DNA of 64,000 nucleotides from Sulfitobacter sediminilitoris (GTDB lineage: Bacteria; Pseudomonadota; Alphaproteobacteria; Rhodobacterales; Rhodobacteraceae): the NCBI RefSeq assembly GCF_010667575.1, contig NZ_JAABNT010000006.1:124001-188000 (forward strand), in the 5' to 3' direction. The notes under the pieces are model-generated. The model searched no databases and had not been told where the DNA came from. It worked only from the letters and a program-made list of their open reading frames with translations. A program made the position numbers and the translations under genes. Positions within the stretch are counted from its first letter, which is position 1, and every line of letters begins with the position of its first letter. Shown here piece after piece: positions 42,190-51,698 of the stretch.

Positions 42190-43848
42190 TCAGACGCGTT
42201 CCATGTCGTATTTGCCGCGCACACCCGTGCCGTAGCGTTGCAGTGCCCCTTCGGGACCCACCGCATTGGGGCGCTGAAAAATCCAGTTCTGCCAAGCGGT
42301 CAGACGGCCAAAGATGCGGGTCTCCATCGTCTCTGGCCCCGCAAACCGCAGGTTTGCTTCCATCCCCGTCATTGCATCAGGGGAGAAGCTCGCGCGCTCT
42401 TCCATGAAAAGACGCACTTCGTCTTCCCAGTCGATGTCATCGTAGGCGTAGGTGACCAGACCCAGCTCTTCTGCTGCATCCGCTTCCAGCGCCTCACCGA
42501 TCGAACTCTTAAGCTTTTCCACCTGCTCAGGCGTACCCAAGAACCGTGTCTCAAGCCGGGTCAGGTCATTGCTCATCGGATAGGTGCCAAAATTGCCCTC
42601 GGACATGGTGACCGTTGCCAGCGGACGGTTATCCCCGTCAAATTCCTCAAGCATCATATAGCTGCGGTCGACCGACCACAGCAGTTCTGCCAGCGGACCG
42701 GCAAAGCATGACCCATGCTCAACAATCGCCACCAGCGACCGCGACGTCATATCAACCCGCTTCAGGACCCGCTTCCAGTATTGCAGCACTTCGTTGGCCA
42801 ACCAATGATCCTTGTTTGCCAGCAATAGCGCTTCGTGTTCGATCACCTTCTCAGGATCGCCCTGCGTCTGGAATTCGATCAGGCCCAGTTCTTTTTCGTT
42901 GTTGCGCAAGTGCAGGATTGCGTCATCCAGTTCCCGTGCACACCGCAGCATCCATGTGGCCGCCCCCTCAGTTACAAACGCATCCATATCCGCGGGTGCG
43001 TCGGCGTCCGGCCCCTTGATCGTGACGGTCGCGCGGTTCTCTTCTCGGTTCAGCGCAACTTCCACGGTCGAATAAGTGACACCATCCTCTGCAAAGCTGC
43101 GCTCAATCGGTGTCAGGTCGATGCCTTTTGCAACATCAGCCTTGTCGGACTTCTCGGCAAACTCCTTGGCGCGCTCGACAACACTTTCGTCAAACGTCGA
43201 GTTTGGGAAAACTTCGTCAACCAGACGCCACTGCACTGCACGCTTGCCACGTACGCCTTCCTCGATGGAACAAAAAACGTCAGCCAGATCACGGCGCACC
43301 TTGCGCTTGTCCGTCACACGGGTGAGCCCGCCCGTGCCGGGCAGCACGGCCAGCAAGGGCACCTCGGGCAGCGCCACAGAAGATGTTGAATCGTCCGTCA
43401 GCATAATATGGTTGCACGCCAGGGCGAGTTCATAGCCACCGCCCGCACAGGCACCCTTCACCGCACAGATGTAATTCTGTCCGCTGTCCGCGAGCGCGGA
43501 TTCAAAAGTATTGCGGGTCTCGTTGGTAAATTTACAGAAGTTCACCTTGTGGCTATGCGCCGCCCCGCCCAGCATGCGGATGTTGGCCCCGGCACAGAAA
43601 ACCTTGTCCTTGGCCGATTTCATCACCACGACCTTCACCTCCGGGTGCTCGAACCGCATCCGCTGAACCACGTCAGCCAGTTCGATATCAACGCCCAGAT
43701 CGTAGCTGTTAAGCTTGAGTTCATACCCGTCGAACAACCCGCCCTTTTCATCCACGTCCATGGAAAGCCACGCGATCGGGCCATCGTAGTCTACTTTCCA
43801 ATGACGGTACTTCGATGGATCGGTCTGAAAATCGATCACTTTGGTCAT
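42190..43848 (-). CDS. boxC: 2,3-epoxybenzoyl-CoA dihydrolase BoxC
   Basis: A 552-residue enoyl-CoA hydratase-superfamily enzyme, about twice the size of a simple crotonase, that opens the epoxide ring to 3,4-dehydroadipyl-CoA semialdehyde and formate. CAGANIRMLGG and GACAGGGYELALACNHIM give the oxyanion hole in the first half, and LPEVPLLAVLPGTGGLTR follows. I start at ATG 43848 (MTKVIDFQTDP); the frame upstream is not homologous. First gene of its operon, with a TGCA-N6-TGCA site about 100 bases upstream. Confidence 0.96.
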   Translation of the reverse strand: MTKVIDFQTDPSKYRHWKVDYDGPIAWLSMDVDEKGGLFDGYELKLNSYDLGVDIELADVVQRMRFEHPEVKVVVMKSAKDKVFCAGANIRMLGGAAHSHKVNFCKFTNETRNTFESALADSGQNYICAVKGACAGGGYELALACNHIMLTDDSTSSVALPEVPLLAVLPGTGGLTRVTDKRKVRRDLADVFCSIEEGVRGKRAVQWRLVDEVFPNSTFDESVVERAKEFAEKSDKADVAKGIDLTPIERSFAEDGVTYSTVEVALNREENRATVTIKGPDADAPADMDAFVTEGAATWMLRCARELDDAILHLRNNEKELGLIEFQTQGDPEKVIEHEALLLANKDHWLANEVLQYWKRVLKRVDMTSRSLVAIVEHGSCFAGPLAELLWSVDRSYMMLEEFDGDNRPLATVTMSEGNFGTYPMSNDLTRLETRFLGTPEQVEKLKSSIGEALEADAAEELGLVTYAYDDIDWEDEVRLFMEERASFSPDAMTGMEANLRFAGPETMETRIFGRLTAWQNWIFQRPNAVGPEGALQRYGTGVRGKYDMERV

Positions 43849-43947
43849 GGGAAAGGTTCCTTCGCACAGGGAATGATGTTGAATGGTAATATAATTCCAA
43901 TCTGCAGTAACAAAAGCCAAAGATGTAACCAAAAATGGCACTAATTA

Positions 43948-43961
43948 TGCATTATATTGCA
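43948..43961. promoter_or_regulatory. TGCA-N6-TGCA, candidate BoxR operator of boxC operon
   Basis: TGCA-TTATAT-TGCA at 43948-43961, about 100 bases upstream of the boxC start and just beyond the stop of the DUF309 gene. Same half-sites and spacing as at 46836 and 52008. TGCA repeats are the reported core of BzdR/BoxR operators. Confidence 0.6.
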
Positions 43962-43962
43962 C

Positions 43963-44412
43963 TTATTCGCACAGCAGTGACTGCATCACCCTATCCACCA
44001 TCACTTGGACGTTCTGGGGCCGCTGTCCGAGAATCGCATCTTCCCCCGACAATCGATCCAAATGTCCTTCCACCATCTTGCACAAACGCCTTGCTGCTTT
44101 GGGTTTGTGCATCCGCACCTTCAGTTGCGCATTGGCAAGTTGAATAAGCGCCTGAACCACCTCTCGCTCTGATGTACCCTCAGGCGTTTGAAGCCAGACA
44201 GCCTCCAACACCTCGTGACATTCCCAAAAATAACCGGCTTCAAGATACGCAAGCCCGGCCTGAAATGCCTGTGTCTGCGCCAGCGCGTTCACGGACATTC
44301 CTGTTTCTACACTGCTTTTGATCTCGTCGAACCAGTCTTCGGGATGCCGCGCATTCTGGCCGGGAACGTAGGCATGCGGCGGCAAGGGGATGCCGCCGGG
44401 CAGGTCAGGCAA
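43963..44412 (-). CDS. DUF309-family protein
   Basis: A 149-residue mainly helical protein. LAYLEAGYFWECHEVLEAVWLQTPEGTSEREVVQALIQLA is the DUF309 core with the conserved H-E pair. Function unknown in general. A TTG start at 44412 with GAGG six bases upstream overlaps the hydrolase stop by eight bases, so translation is probably coupled. Confidence 0.8.
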   Translation of the reverse strand: MPDLPGGIPLPPHAYVPGQNARHPEDWFDEIKSSVETGMSVNALAQTQAFQAGLAYLEAGYFWECHEVLEAVWLQTPEGTSEREVVQALIQLANAQLKVRMHKPKAARRLCKMVEGHLDRLSGEDAILGQRPQNVQVMVDRVMQSLLCE

Positions 44413-45232
44413 GCGACACCTCTTCACGTTCCAACCGGTCCAGACGCGCACAAAATTCTTCAATCGCAGCTTGGGTCGGTGCAGGCTTTTCAAGGTGCGG
44501 CGCATGTCCACAATCGTCCAGGATCAGCGTCTCAACCGGAGAATAGATACGGTCTTCAATTTCGGATATCTGCGCCAACGTGCCGTAAGGATCGTCGCGG
44601 CCCTGAATGGCAAGCACGGGAATGCGCAGATGATCGATGGCGTCCGCGACGTTCCATTCGACAAAATCCGGGTGTGTCCACGCGTCGTGCCAGCCGTTGA
44701 AGGCAACGTCGACATGAGTGTGATAGCGGGCCAGCTTTTCTTTCAGATCCCCCTTGGCATAGGCCTCACCAGCGGCACGAATGGCCGCCAGACCCTGGGG
44801 TTCCGTAAAGAAATGCGGCGCGATCAGGACAAGCCCGCGCACCCGCATGTCCGAAACGGAACCTGCATAAATCGTTGCAATCGTCGCCCCGTCAGAATGG
44901 CCCAGCAGAACGCAATGTTGGATCCCGGCCGCATCCAGCACCTGACCAAGTACATCTTCAGCCTCCCGCGTCATGTAATCGAGCGGGCGCGGCAGCACCG
45001 CAGGATCAGACGCGCCATAACCCGCACGCGAGTAGGCGAGAACGCCAAACCCGGTCGCTTTCGCCAGGGCCTCGGGTAACCCCTTCCACTGTGCCACTGA
45101 CCCAAGGCCCTCGTGCAGCATAACCAATGTCGGAGCCTTGTGCGGGGCCGGTCCCCAGCAAGCATACTCCAGCGACTGTCCGCTCGCTTCAAGCCGTTGA
45201 GCGGGGTCGTTTGTCCACTCCAATGCCATCAT
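44405..45232 (-). CDS. Alpha/beta hydrolase in the benzoate-CoA ligase operon
   Basis: A 275-residue hydrolase. The nucleophile elbow is LLGHSDGATIAT, the acid is in IQGRDDPYGTLAQ and the histidine in DDCGHAPHLEKPAP. LHEGLGSVAQWKG forms the oxyanion region. It overlaps the bclA stop (ATGATGG; ATG 45229 is an equally possible start). Box islands often carry such a hydrolase, thought to act on CoA or ester intermediates; substrate not proven. Confidence 0.87.
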   Translation of the reverse strand: MMALEWTNDPAQRLEASGQSLEYACWGPAPHKAPTLVMLHEGLGSVAQWKGLPEALAKATGFGVLAYSRAGYGASDPAVLPRPLDYMTREAEDVLGQVLDAAGIQHCVLLGHSDGATIATIYAGSVSDMRVRGLVLIAPHFFTEPQGLAAIRAAGEAYAKGDLKEKLARYHTHVDVAFNGWHDAWTHPDFVEWNVADAIDHLRIPVLAIQGRDDPYGTLAQISEIEDRIYSPVETLILDDCGHAPHLEKPAPTQAAIEEFCARLDRLEREEVSLA

Positions 45233-46767
45233 GCATCCTCTCGTAGTTTGAACCGCTGGATTTTACCTGTTGCCGTCTTGGGCAGCTCATCCACCACTTC
45301 GATCCAGCGGGGATACTTCCAAAGTCCGATTTTTGATTTCACGTGGTCTTTCAACGCATCCTTGAGAGCCTGATCTCCGGTGCCGGACTGCAAAACGACA
45401 TAGGCTTTTGGTTTTTCCAGCCCCTCTTCGTCCCGCTGTGGCACAACAGCGGCTTCCAGCACCTGTGGATGGCTGACCAGCGCACCTTCCACTTCGAAGG
45501 GCGAAAGCCAGATGCCAGACACCTTGAACATATCGTCCGTGCGTCCGCAGTAGACCAGCCGTTCATCCTCGCGTTTTTCATACTTGTCGCCCGTCCGGGT
45601 CCACACGCCTTCAAACGTGTTCCGGGACTTGTCGCGCTGGTTCCAGTAACAGTTGGCGGCCGAAGCGCCATTGACCAAAAGCTCTCCCACTTCGCCGACG
45701 CCAACTTCATTGCCGTCTTCGTCTACAAGTCGCAGGTCATACCCCGGCACCGCAGTGCCTGACGTACCATAAACAATGTCACCGGGGCGGTTGCTCAGGA
45801 AAATATGCAGCATTTCGGTTGATCCGACGCCATCCAGAATACCGACGCCGGTATGTTTCTCCCAGCGCTGTCCCACGTCTTCCGGCAACGCTTCCCCGGC
45901 TGAGATACACAGGCGCAGCGGTGCATCGGGGGCGCCGGTGGCATCCATCTGCGCCACCATCGCTGCGTAAAGTGTGGGCACGCCACAAAAGATCGTCGGT
46001 TTGTGGGCGGCTATCGTATCGATCATGCTGGGCGGTGTTGGCCTGCCAGTGAATAGAACGCTGGTGGCGCCGACAGACAGCGGGAATGTCATTTCATTGC
46101 CCAACCCATATGCGAAAAAGAACTTTGCCGCAGAAAGCACCACATCGTCTTCGCGTATGCCCAAGACCTGCGCGCCGTAAGTATCCGAGGTGGCCCGAAG
46201 CGCGGAGTGAATGTGCGCCACGCCCTTTGGCTGACCGGTAGAGCCGGAAGAGTAGAGCCAAAACGCCACTTCATCTGCATTTACAGCAGCCGCGTCCATC
46301 AAGGGTGCGCCCTCAACGAAGGTCTCAAACCGCGTTGTCCCTTCGGGTGCATCGCCGATCACCACGACGTGCCGAATGTAAGGGCTATCTGCCACAGCAG
46401 GGGCCACCACATCCCACAGGGGAGCAGAGACAAAGACGATCGACGCCCGGCTGTCGCGCAGGATCACGTCATAGACCGGCGTCGCCAAAAGCGTATTGAG
46501 CGGGATCGGGACCACGCCTGATTTCAGCGCACCCCAGAAAAGCTGCGGGAATTCGATCTGATCTAAAACGAGAAGAGCAGCGCGTTCCTCAGGCCTTATG
46601 CCAGCCCGGGCCAGCGCACCTGCGACCCGCGCTGATCCTTCGGCCATTGCCGCATAGCTAAGGGTGCGGCCCGTCTCTGCTTCCAGATACGCAGTCTTGT
46701 CGCCGCGGCCTTCGCCGATATGACGGTCCACGAAATAGGTCGCCGCATTGGCATCGATAGATAACAT
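45229..46767 (-). CDS. bclA: Benzoate-CoA ligase
   Basis: A 512-residue ANL-superfamily enzyme that makes benzoyl-CoA from benzoate, ATP and CoA. P-loop YSSGSTGQPKG at residues 172-182, SAGEALPEDVGQRW, YGTSGTAVPGYDLRL, TRTGDKYEKREDERLVYCGRTDDMFKVSG and the catalytic lysine in PKTATGKIQRF near the end. The pattern is that of BclA/BadA benzoate ligases rather than general acyl-CoA synthetases. The ATG at 46767 follows GAGGAGGAG. Confidence 0.94.
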   Translation of the reverse strand: MLSIDANAATYFVDRHIGEGRGDKTAYLEAETGRTLSYAAMAEGSARVAGALARAGIRPEERAALLVLDQIEFPQLFWGALKSGVVPIPLNTLLATPVYDVILRDSRASIVFVSAPLWDVVAPAVADSPYIRHVVVIGDAPEGTTRFETFVEGAPLMDAAAVNADEVAFWLYSSGSTGQPKGVAHIHSALRATSDTYGAQVLGIREDDVVLSAAKFFFAYGLGNEMTFPLSVGATSVLFTGRPTPPSMIDTIAAHKPTIFCGVPTLYAAMVAQMDATGAPDAPLRLCISAGEALPEDVGQRWEKHTGVGILDGVGSTEMLHIFLSNRPGDIVYGTSGTAVPGYDLRLVDEDGNEVGVGEVGELLVNGASAANCYWNQRDKSRNTFEGVWTRTGDKYEKREDERLVYCGRTDDMFKVSGIWLSPFEVEGALVSHPQVLEAAVVPQRDEEGLEKPKAYVVLQSGTGDQALKDALKDHVKSKIGLWKYPRWIEVVDELPKTATGKIQRFKLREDA

Positions 46768-46835
46768 TAAGCTCCTCCTCATTACGCAACATTGTGCAGC
46801 TTGTTCGGGCATAGGCAATCAACAAGCACAGATCG

Positions 46836-46849
46836 TGCAGTTTAATGCA
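46836..46849. promoter_or_regulatory. TGCA-N6-TGCA, candidate BoxR operator of the bclA operon
   Basis: CGTGCAGTTTAATGCACG contains TGCA-N6-TGCA at 46836-46849 with symmetrical flanks. It overlaps the last codons of the upstream ligase gene and lies about 70 bases before the bclA start. Confidence 0.6.
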
Positions 46850-48656
46850 CGATCGAGAGCCGTTGCGGATTTGCGGCGTTATAAAGCAGATCAACCAAGG
46901 TGGATCGACGTTCCAGAAAACGCGGGAAATTGATATTGCCCTTGGCGGTCGCCTCGCCCTCAGCCATGGAGGGCGGTTCTGACAGGATCAGCGCATGGAC
47001 AACCCGCCCGGCGCTCCCGGCCGCAGTCTTGGCAAGCGTCTTCAGTCGGTCCGTGATTTCATCGTTGAGAGGCGGACAGCTCAGGATGCCGTCCGCTTCG
47101 CTCACCTCCCACCCGCGTGCCGCGATGGCGCCACGGTTGGGCAATATCAAAACACCGACTTCATCCCGGCCAGCGCCGGTGATGACCACGTCCTGCGCGA
47201 ACGGCGCCAAAGCAGCAAGCAGATCAAGCCGCAGATTGGCCGCCTGAACCCAAGTCCCGGTGCTCAGTTTGAAGTCTTCCGACAGGCGACCATCAAAACG
47301 CAGGCCCTTGTTCGGTTCATCGGGGTCGACAAACCGCATCGCATCTCCGGTAACAAAGAATCCTTCTTCATCGAACGCTTCGCGCGTTTTCTTTGCATCA
47401 TTAAGGTAGCCCGGCGTGACATTGTCGCCTTTGATCCGCACATCGCAGCGTCCCGTATCATCCGGCACCAGCTTGACCGTGATGCCAGGCATCGGCACAC
47501 CGACAATCCCCGCGCCTTTTGCCGGTTCGTGGCCAATCAACGCCCCCGGCGCAGTCTCTGTCAGGCCCCATGACGTCGTGATCAGTGGCAAGGGTTTGCC
47601 GGTGGCTTGTGCCAAGCGCTCAAGCGCCTCCCATGTTTTCTGCGGCAGCGATGCACCCGCGTAGAATATCATGTCGAGATCTGAGAAATATGTCTCGCGC
47701 AGTTGCGCGTCCTGCTCAAGCGCCGCGACCAGCTGCGCAAACCCGATGGGTACATTGAAACTGATCGTGCCAGAGACCCGTCCGAGATTATCAAGCGTCT
47801 GATCAAACAGCCCCGGCGCAGGCTTGCCACCGTCGATATAAAGACTGCCGCCATTGGCCAGCATCAGGTTGAAGTTGTAGGAACCGCCAAAGACGTGGTT
47901 CCACGGCAGCCAATCCACGATGCGGGGCGGACGCGTTGAAATGAAAGGCAGGCAGGCTGCGATCTGTGCCTGATTGGTCGTCATCATACCTTGTGTCGTC
48001 AGAACCCCCTTTGGGTCCGAGGTGGAGCCAGAGGTCAGCAGGATCTTGGCCAGCGTATCATGCCCTATTGCAGTTGCGGCCGCTTCAATGTCTGCACTGT
48101 TCGCCTGTTGCAGGTCTGCAAGGTTCGTCTCTCCGTTGGCTGGCTTCGAGCTGACCGCCTCAACACCCTGAAAGATATCAAGGGCCAGCGCGCCCGCATA
48201 TTGCGCTGCGTCAGAGGCATAGACCAAGCCAGGCGTTACCAGATTGGCAGCGTAAATCAGGCGTGGATGGGCGGCAGGGATCAGGGCGTATTGTTCCGCT
48301 ACGGGCACCGTAGGGATACCCACGTACTGCGCCGCCAGTGTCAGCAAGCCATGGTCCACGCTATTGCCGGATATGATCAGGATCGGACGCTCCGGCCCCA
48401 GATCTCGCGCCAACAGATGTCCTGCAATTGCATGAACTGATCGCTGCGCTTGCGCATAGGTCACTTCGCGCCATCCGTCGCCCGCGCGCTCTGCCAGAAA
48501 TACCGCATCCGGGCTCGCTTGCGCCCAGTGGTTCAGCCAGTCGCCGGTACACCGTGCCACCGGCCCCAACGGATAATCCGAGGTCAACAGGATGCTGCCG
48601 TCTGCCCGTTCCCTGCGCGTGACCTTGTGCGGCATCAAGTTCAGGTGGTTTGTCAT
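46842..48656 (-). CDS. Feruloyl-CoA synthase-like acyl-CoA ligase
   Basis: A 604-residue ANL ligase. LLTSGSTSDPKGVLTTQGMM is the P-loop and WLPWNHVFGGSYNFNLML is characteristic of feruloyl-CoA synthases. TTSWGLTETAPGA and FDGRLSEDFKLSTGTWVQ follow, and the C-terminal KGNINFPRFLERR holds the late lysine. It would activate hydroxycinnamates or related aryl acids with ATP and CoA. It starts 29 bases after dctM on the same strand, so transporter and ligase form one unit. Confidence 0.87.
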   Translation of the reverse strand: MTNHLNLMPHKVTRRERADGSILLTSDYPLGPVARCTGDWLNHWAQASPDAVFLAERAGDGWREVTYAQAQRSVHAIAGHLLARDLGPERPILIISGNSVDHGLLTLAAQYVGIPTVPVAEQYALIPAAHPRLIYAANLVTPGLVYASDAAQYAGALALDIFQGVEAVSSKPANGETNLADLQQANSADIEAAATAIGHDTLAKILLTSGSTSDPKGVLTTQGMMTTNQAQIAACLPFISTRPPRIVDWLPWNHVFGGSYNFNLMLANGGSLYIDGGKPAPGLFDQTLDNLGRVSGTISFNVPIGFAQLVAALEQDAQLRETYFSDLDMIFYAGASLPQKTWEALERLAQATGKPLPLITTSWGLTETAPGALIGHEPAKGAGIVGVPMPGITVKLVPDDTGRCDVRIKGDNVTPGYLNDAKKTREAFDEEGFFVTGDAMRFVDPDEPNKGLRFDGRLSEDFKLSTGTWVQAANLRLDLLAALAPFAQDVVITGAGRDEVGVLILPNRGAIAARGWEVSEADGILSCPPLNDEITDRLKTLAKTAAGSAGRVVHALILSEPPSMAEGEATAKGNINFPRFLERRSTLVDLLYNAANPQRLSIVH

Positions 48657-48685
48657 ATCACGCCTCCCCTTGGCCGCGTCCTGAC

Positions 48686-50005
48686 TTAATCAGGCAGCAG
48701 GAATAGGGTGATCGCCGGGAACGCCACAAGGATGATCACCCGCACGATGTCCGAGCCCACAAAATACATCACAGCGCGGTAGGTCTGTGTCATCGGTGTT
48801 TCCCGGTCCATCGAGTTGATGATGAACAGGTTCATTCCAACCGGGGGTGTGATCAACCCGACCTCGACAACGATCAGGACCAAGATACCGAACCAGATTG
48901 CCAGATGTTCTGGCGTCATACCGAAATCCATCGCCGTGATGACCGGGAAAAAGATCGGCACGGTCAGCAGGATCATCGAAAGGCTGTCCATCAGGCAACC
49001 AAAGATCAGATAGAACCCAAGGATCACGCACAGCACAAAGATCGGGCTAAAGCCCTGAGTGACAACCCATTCAGCCATGAATTGCGGCACGCCCGACAGC
49101 GCCAGAAAGCCATTGTAGAAACCCGCACCCAGCACGATGAAAAAGATCATTGCAGTTGTGCGCGCAGTGCCTATCAGGCTCTCGCCCAGCACGCGCCAGT
49201 TCAGGCTGCCCGACAGCAGGGCGGCAAGCCCCGTGGCCGCCGCGCCGATGGCCGAGCCTTCGGTGGGTGTGAACCAACCCGCATAGATGCCGCCGACCAC
49301 CACCAGAAAGATCGTCAGGACCGGCCAGCAGTCCGCGAGCGCCCGAAAACGTTCACCCATCGGCACGGGTTCGCGCGTGCCTGCGGAATCGGGGTGCAAG
49401 CGCACGTAGATCGAGATGGTGAGGATATATCCAAGCGCGGCAAGGATGCCGGGAATGAAGGCCGCAAGAAACAGCTTGGCAATATTCTGTTCGGTCAGTA
49501 TCGCATAAATCACGAGGATGACCGATGGAGGGATCAGGATACCAAGAGTACCGCCAGCCGCCAGCGTCGCCGTCGAAAAGCCCCCGGAATAGCCGTAGCG
49601 CTTGAGCTCCGGCAGGGCGACCTTGGACATGGTCGCCGCCGTCGCCAGGGAGGATCCACAGATCGCGCCAAAGCCCGCACAAGCCCCCACCGCAGACATC
49701 GCAACGCCACCGCGCCGATGGCCAAGGAAACTTTCAGCGGCTTTGAAAAGCGCCTGCGACATGCCCGACAGGGTCGCGAATTGCCCCATCAACAGGAACA
49801 TCGGGATGATGCTGAGAGAATAGCTGGAGAAGGTCGTATAGGTCTCAGACTTCATCTTGGCCAAAAGCGGCGTCGGGTTGCCGCCCATCGCCATGTACCA
49901 ACCACCGAAACCGCACAGAAGCATGGCGAGCCCGATGGGCGCACGCAAAAAGACCATCAACAACAGGACCGGGAAGGACCAGAAACCAAGTTCAAGGCTG
50001 CTCAT
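48686..50005 (-). CDS. dctM: TRAP transporter large permease DctM
   Basis: A 439-residue inner-membrane protein with about 12 helices. PIGLAMLLCGFGGW, GFGAICGSSLATAATMSKVALPELKRYGYSGGFSTATLAAGGTLGILIPPS and EVGLITPPVGMNLFII are diagnostic. Works with DctP and DctQ as a sodium- or proton-driven importer. The start at 50005 lies one base from the dctQ stop. Substrate likely an aromatic acid, judged from the operon. Confidence 0.95.
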   Translation of the reverse strand: MSSLELGFWSFPVLLLMVFLRAPIGLAMLLCGFGGWYMAMGGNPTPLLAKMKSETYTTFSSYSLSIIPMFLLMGQFATLSGMSQALFKAAESFLGHRRGGVAMSAVGACAGFGAICGSSLATAATMSKVALPELKRYGYSGGFSTATLAAGGTLGILIPPSVILVIYAILTEQNIAKLFLAAFIPGILAALGYILTISIYVRLHPDSAGTREPVPMGERFRALADCWPVLTIFLVVVGGIYAGWFTPTEGSAIGAAATGLAALLSGSLNWRVLGESLIGTARTTAMIFFIVLGAGFYNGFLALSGVPQFMAEWVVTQGFSPIFVLCVILGFYLIFGCLMDSLSMILLTVPIFFPVITAMDFGMTPEHLAIWFGILVLIVVEVGLITPPVGMNLFIINSMDRETPMTQTYRAVMYFVGSDIVRVIILVAFPAITLFLLPD

Positions 50006-50006
50006 C

Positions 50007-50588
50007 TCAGTGCTCCCCATGCTCGGAAGGGAGGATCTGCTGATTGCGCATCGCTTCCACGATCCGCACAAAGGCGCAATAGATGGCCGTGATACAGGCG
50101 ACCACGCCGGCGGCAAAGCTGGCGGCATAAGCCCACCAAACCGGGAATTGCAGGAACAGAGTTGTCTGACCGTTCCGGATGTACCGCTCCATTCCGCCGT
50201 AGAGCTGGTTAATGATCAGCAGGATCACAGCGGCCAGAATGACCTCCCAGAATGCGGCAATCCAGCGGTTGAACCGGTTGGACAAGAAGGACGTGAACAC
50301 ATCGACCGTCGCATGCGCGCCGTAGAACTGGCAGACAGGCAGAAAGGAAAAGATTGCAAAGGCAACGCCTGCTTCAAGCAACTCGTAGCTGCCGTTGATC
50401 TCTCCAACCCCGGAATTGAGCACCCACTCGGACAAACCGGTGAACGCGCTTTCAAAGAAGTCGTTGTGGAAAAACTTGTTGATCGAGCGACCGACGATGG
50501 ACAGCGTGGTCAGGACAATCAACGCGAGCAGCACAACGCCCCCGGCCAGTGCGGTGAGGCGGGCAAGGGACTGGATCAGCCGATGCAT
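50007..50588 (-). CDS. dctQ: TRAP transporter small permease DctQ
   Basis: A 193-residue protein with four membrane helices. SIVGRSINKFFHNDF and ELLEAGVAFAIFSFLPVCQFYGAHATVDVF match DctQ. Larger than the average small subunit because of the segment after residue 40 that includes GVGEINGSYE. Confidence 0.93.
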   Translation of the reverse strand: MHRLIQSLARLTALAGGVVLLALIVLTTLSIVGRSINKFFHNDFFESAFTGLSEWVLNSGVGEINGSYELLEAGVAFAIFSFLPVCQFYGAHATVDVFTSFLSNRFNRWIAAFWEVILAAVILLIINQLYGGMERYIRNGQTTLFLQFPVWWAYAASFAAGVVACITAIYCAFVRIVEAMRNQQILPSEHGEH

Positions 50589-50663
50589 CAGAAATTCTCG
50601 CAGTTCAGATAGAAAATCTGCGACAGCACAGGGCTGCCGCAGATTGGTTTTCCGTTCGAGAGC

Positions 50664-51698
50664 TTACTTGTCGTAAGCTTCCATGAGCGCGCGGGCCTCA
50701 TCGATCAGGGCCTGACCGTCGATGCCTTTGCTGTTCATGTCCGCGATCCATTCGTCATAGATCGGCTGCGCCGCTTCGCGCCACGCCTGCACATCATCGC
50801 CTGACACGGTGACGATGTTGTTGCCGCGATCCACAGCCGCCTGGCGGGCGGGACCATCGCTGTCAGCTTGTGTGCCGCCAGCAAAGATCGAGAATTCAAG
50901 ACCGGAGTTGTCATCGATCACCTTCTTGAGATCATCAGGCAGGCCGTCGTAGCGGTCCTTGTTCATCGCCAGAACAAATGTCAGCACGTAAAGTGCGTTG
51001 CCTTCAAATTCCGTGTGGTTCGACACCAGCTCAGGCACTTTCAGCGCTGCGGTCACTTCCCATGGGATTGTTGTACCGTCGATCACGCCCTTGGACAGGC
51101 CCTCTGGTACGGCAGGAACAGGCATACCGACAGGTGTCGCACCCACTTTCTCAAGCAGTGAGTTCACAAGCCGTGAGCCACCGCGGATTTTCAGGCCTTC
51201 CATGTCGGATGGTGTGCGGACTTCCTTATTGGCATGGATCATGCCAGGGCCGTGCACCCATGTGCCCAGAATATGCACATCCTTGAACTCCGTGTCCTTC
51301 ATGTGCTTTTCAAACATCTGCCAATAGGCAGAGGACATCGCCCGTGCGTTTGTCATCATGAATGGCAATTCAAACACTTCGGTCGATGGATAGCGGCCCG
51401 GTGTATATCCGACCACGGTCCAGACAATGTCCGCGACACCTTCGATGGCTTGGTCCATCAGTTCCGGGGGGCGCCCACCCAGCTGCATTGACGGATAGCG
51501 CTCGACCTTGATGCGGCCACCGCTGGCTTCCTCAACGTTGTCTGCCCAGACATCCAGCACCAGCTTTGGCACATTGGCCTGCGGTGGCAGGAACTGGTGC
51601 ATGCGCAGGGTCACTTCCTGCGCCATCGCGGTCGTCGCCATCAGGGTCGCGGCGACAGCGGCGCCGGCCACACCCATCAGTGTTCTGCGTGAAATCAT
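50664..51698 (-). CDS. dctP: TRAP transporter substrate-binding protein DctP
   Basis: A 344-residue periplasmic receptor with a signal peptide (MISRRTLMGVAGAAVAATLM to AMAQ). LRMHQFLPPQANVPKLVLDVWADNVEEASGGRIKVERYP is the DctP start. The conserved arginine that binds carboxylates lies in LKIRGGSRLVNSLLEKVGATPVGMPVPAV. First gene of dctPQM-ligase. GGGAG precedes the ATG. The ligand is probably an aromatic carboxylate because of the ligase and box genes downstream. Confidence 0.95.
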   Translation of the reverse strand: MISRRTLMGVAGAAVAATLMATTAMAQEVTLRMHQFLPPQANVPKLVLDVWADNVEEASGGRIKVERYPSMQLGGRPPELMDQAIEGVADIVWTVVGYTPGRYPSTEVFELPFMMTNARAMSSAYWQMFEKHMKDTEFKDVHILGTWVHGPGMIHANKEVRTPSDMEGLKIRGGSRLVNSLLEKVGATPVGMPVPAVPEGLSKGVIDGTTIPWEVTAALKVPELVSNHTEFEGNALYVLTFVLAMNKDRYDGLPDDLKKVIDDNSGLEFSIFAGGTQADSDGPARQAAVDRGNNIVTVSGDDVQAWREAAQPIYDEWIADMNSKGIDGQALIDEARALMEAYDK

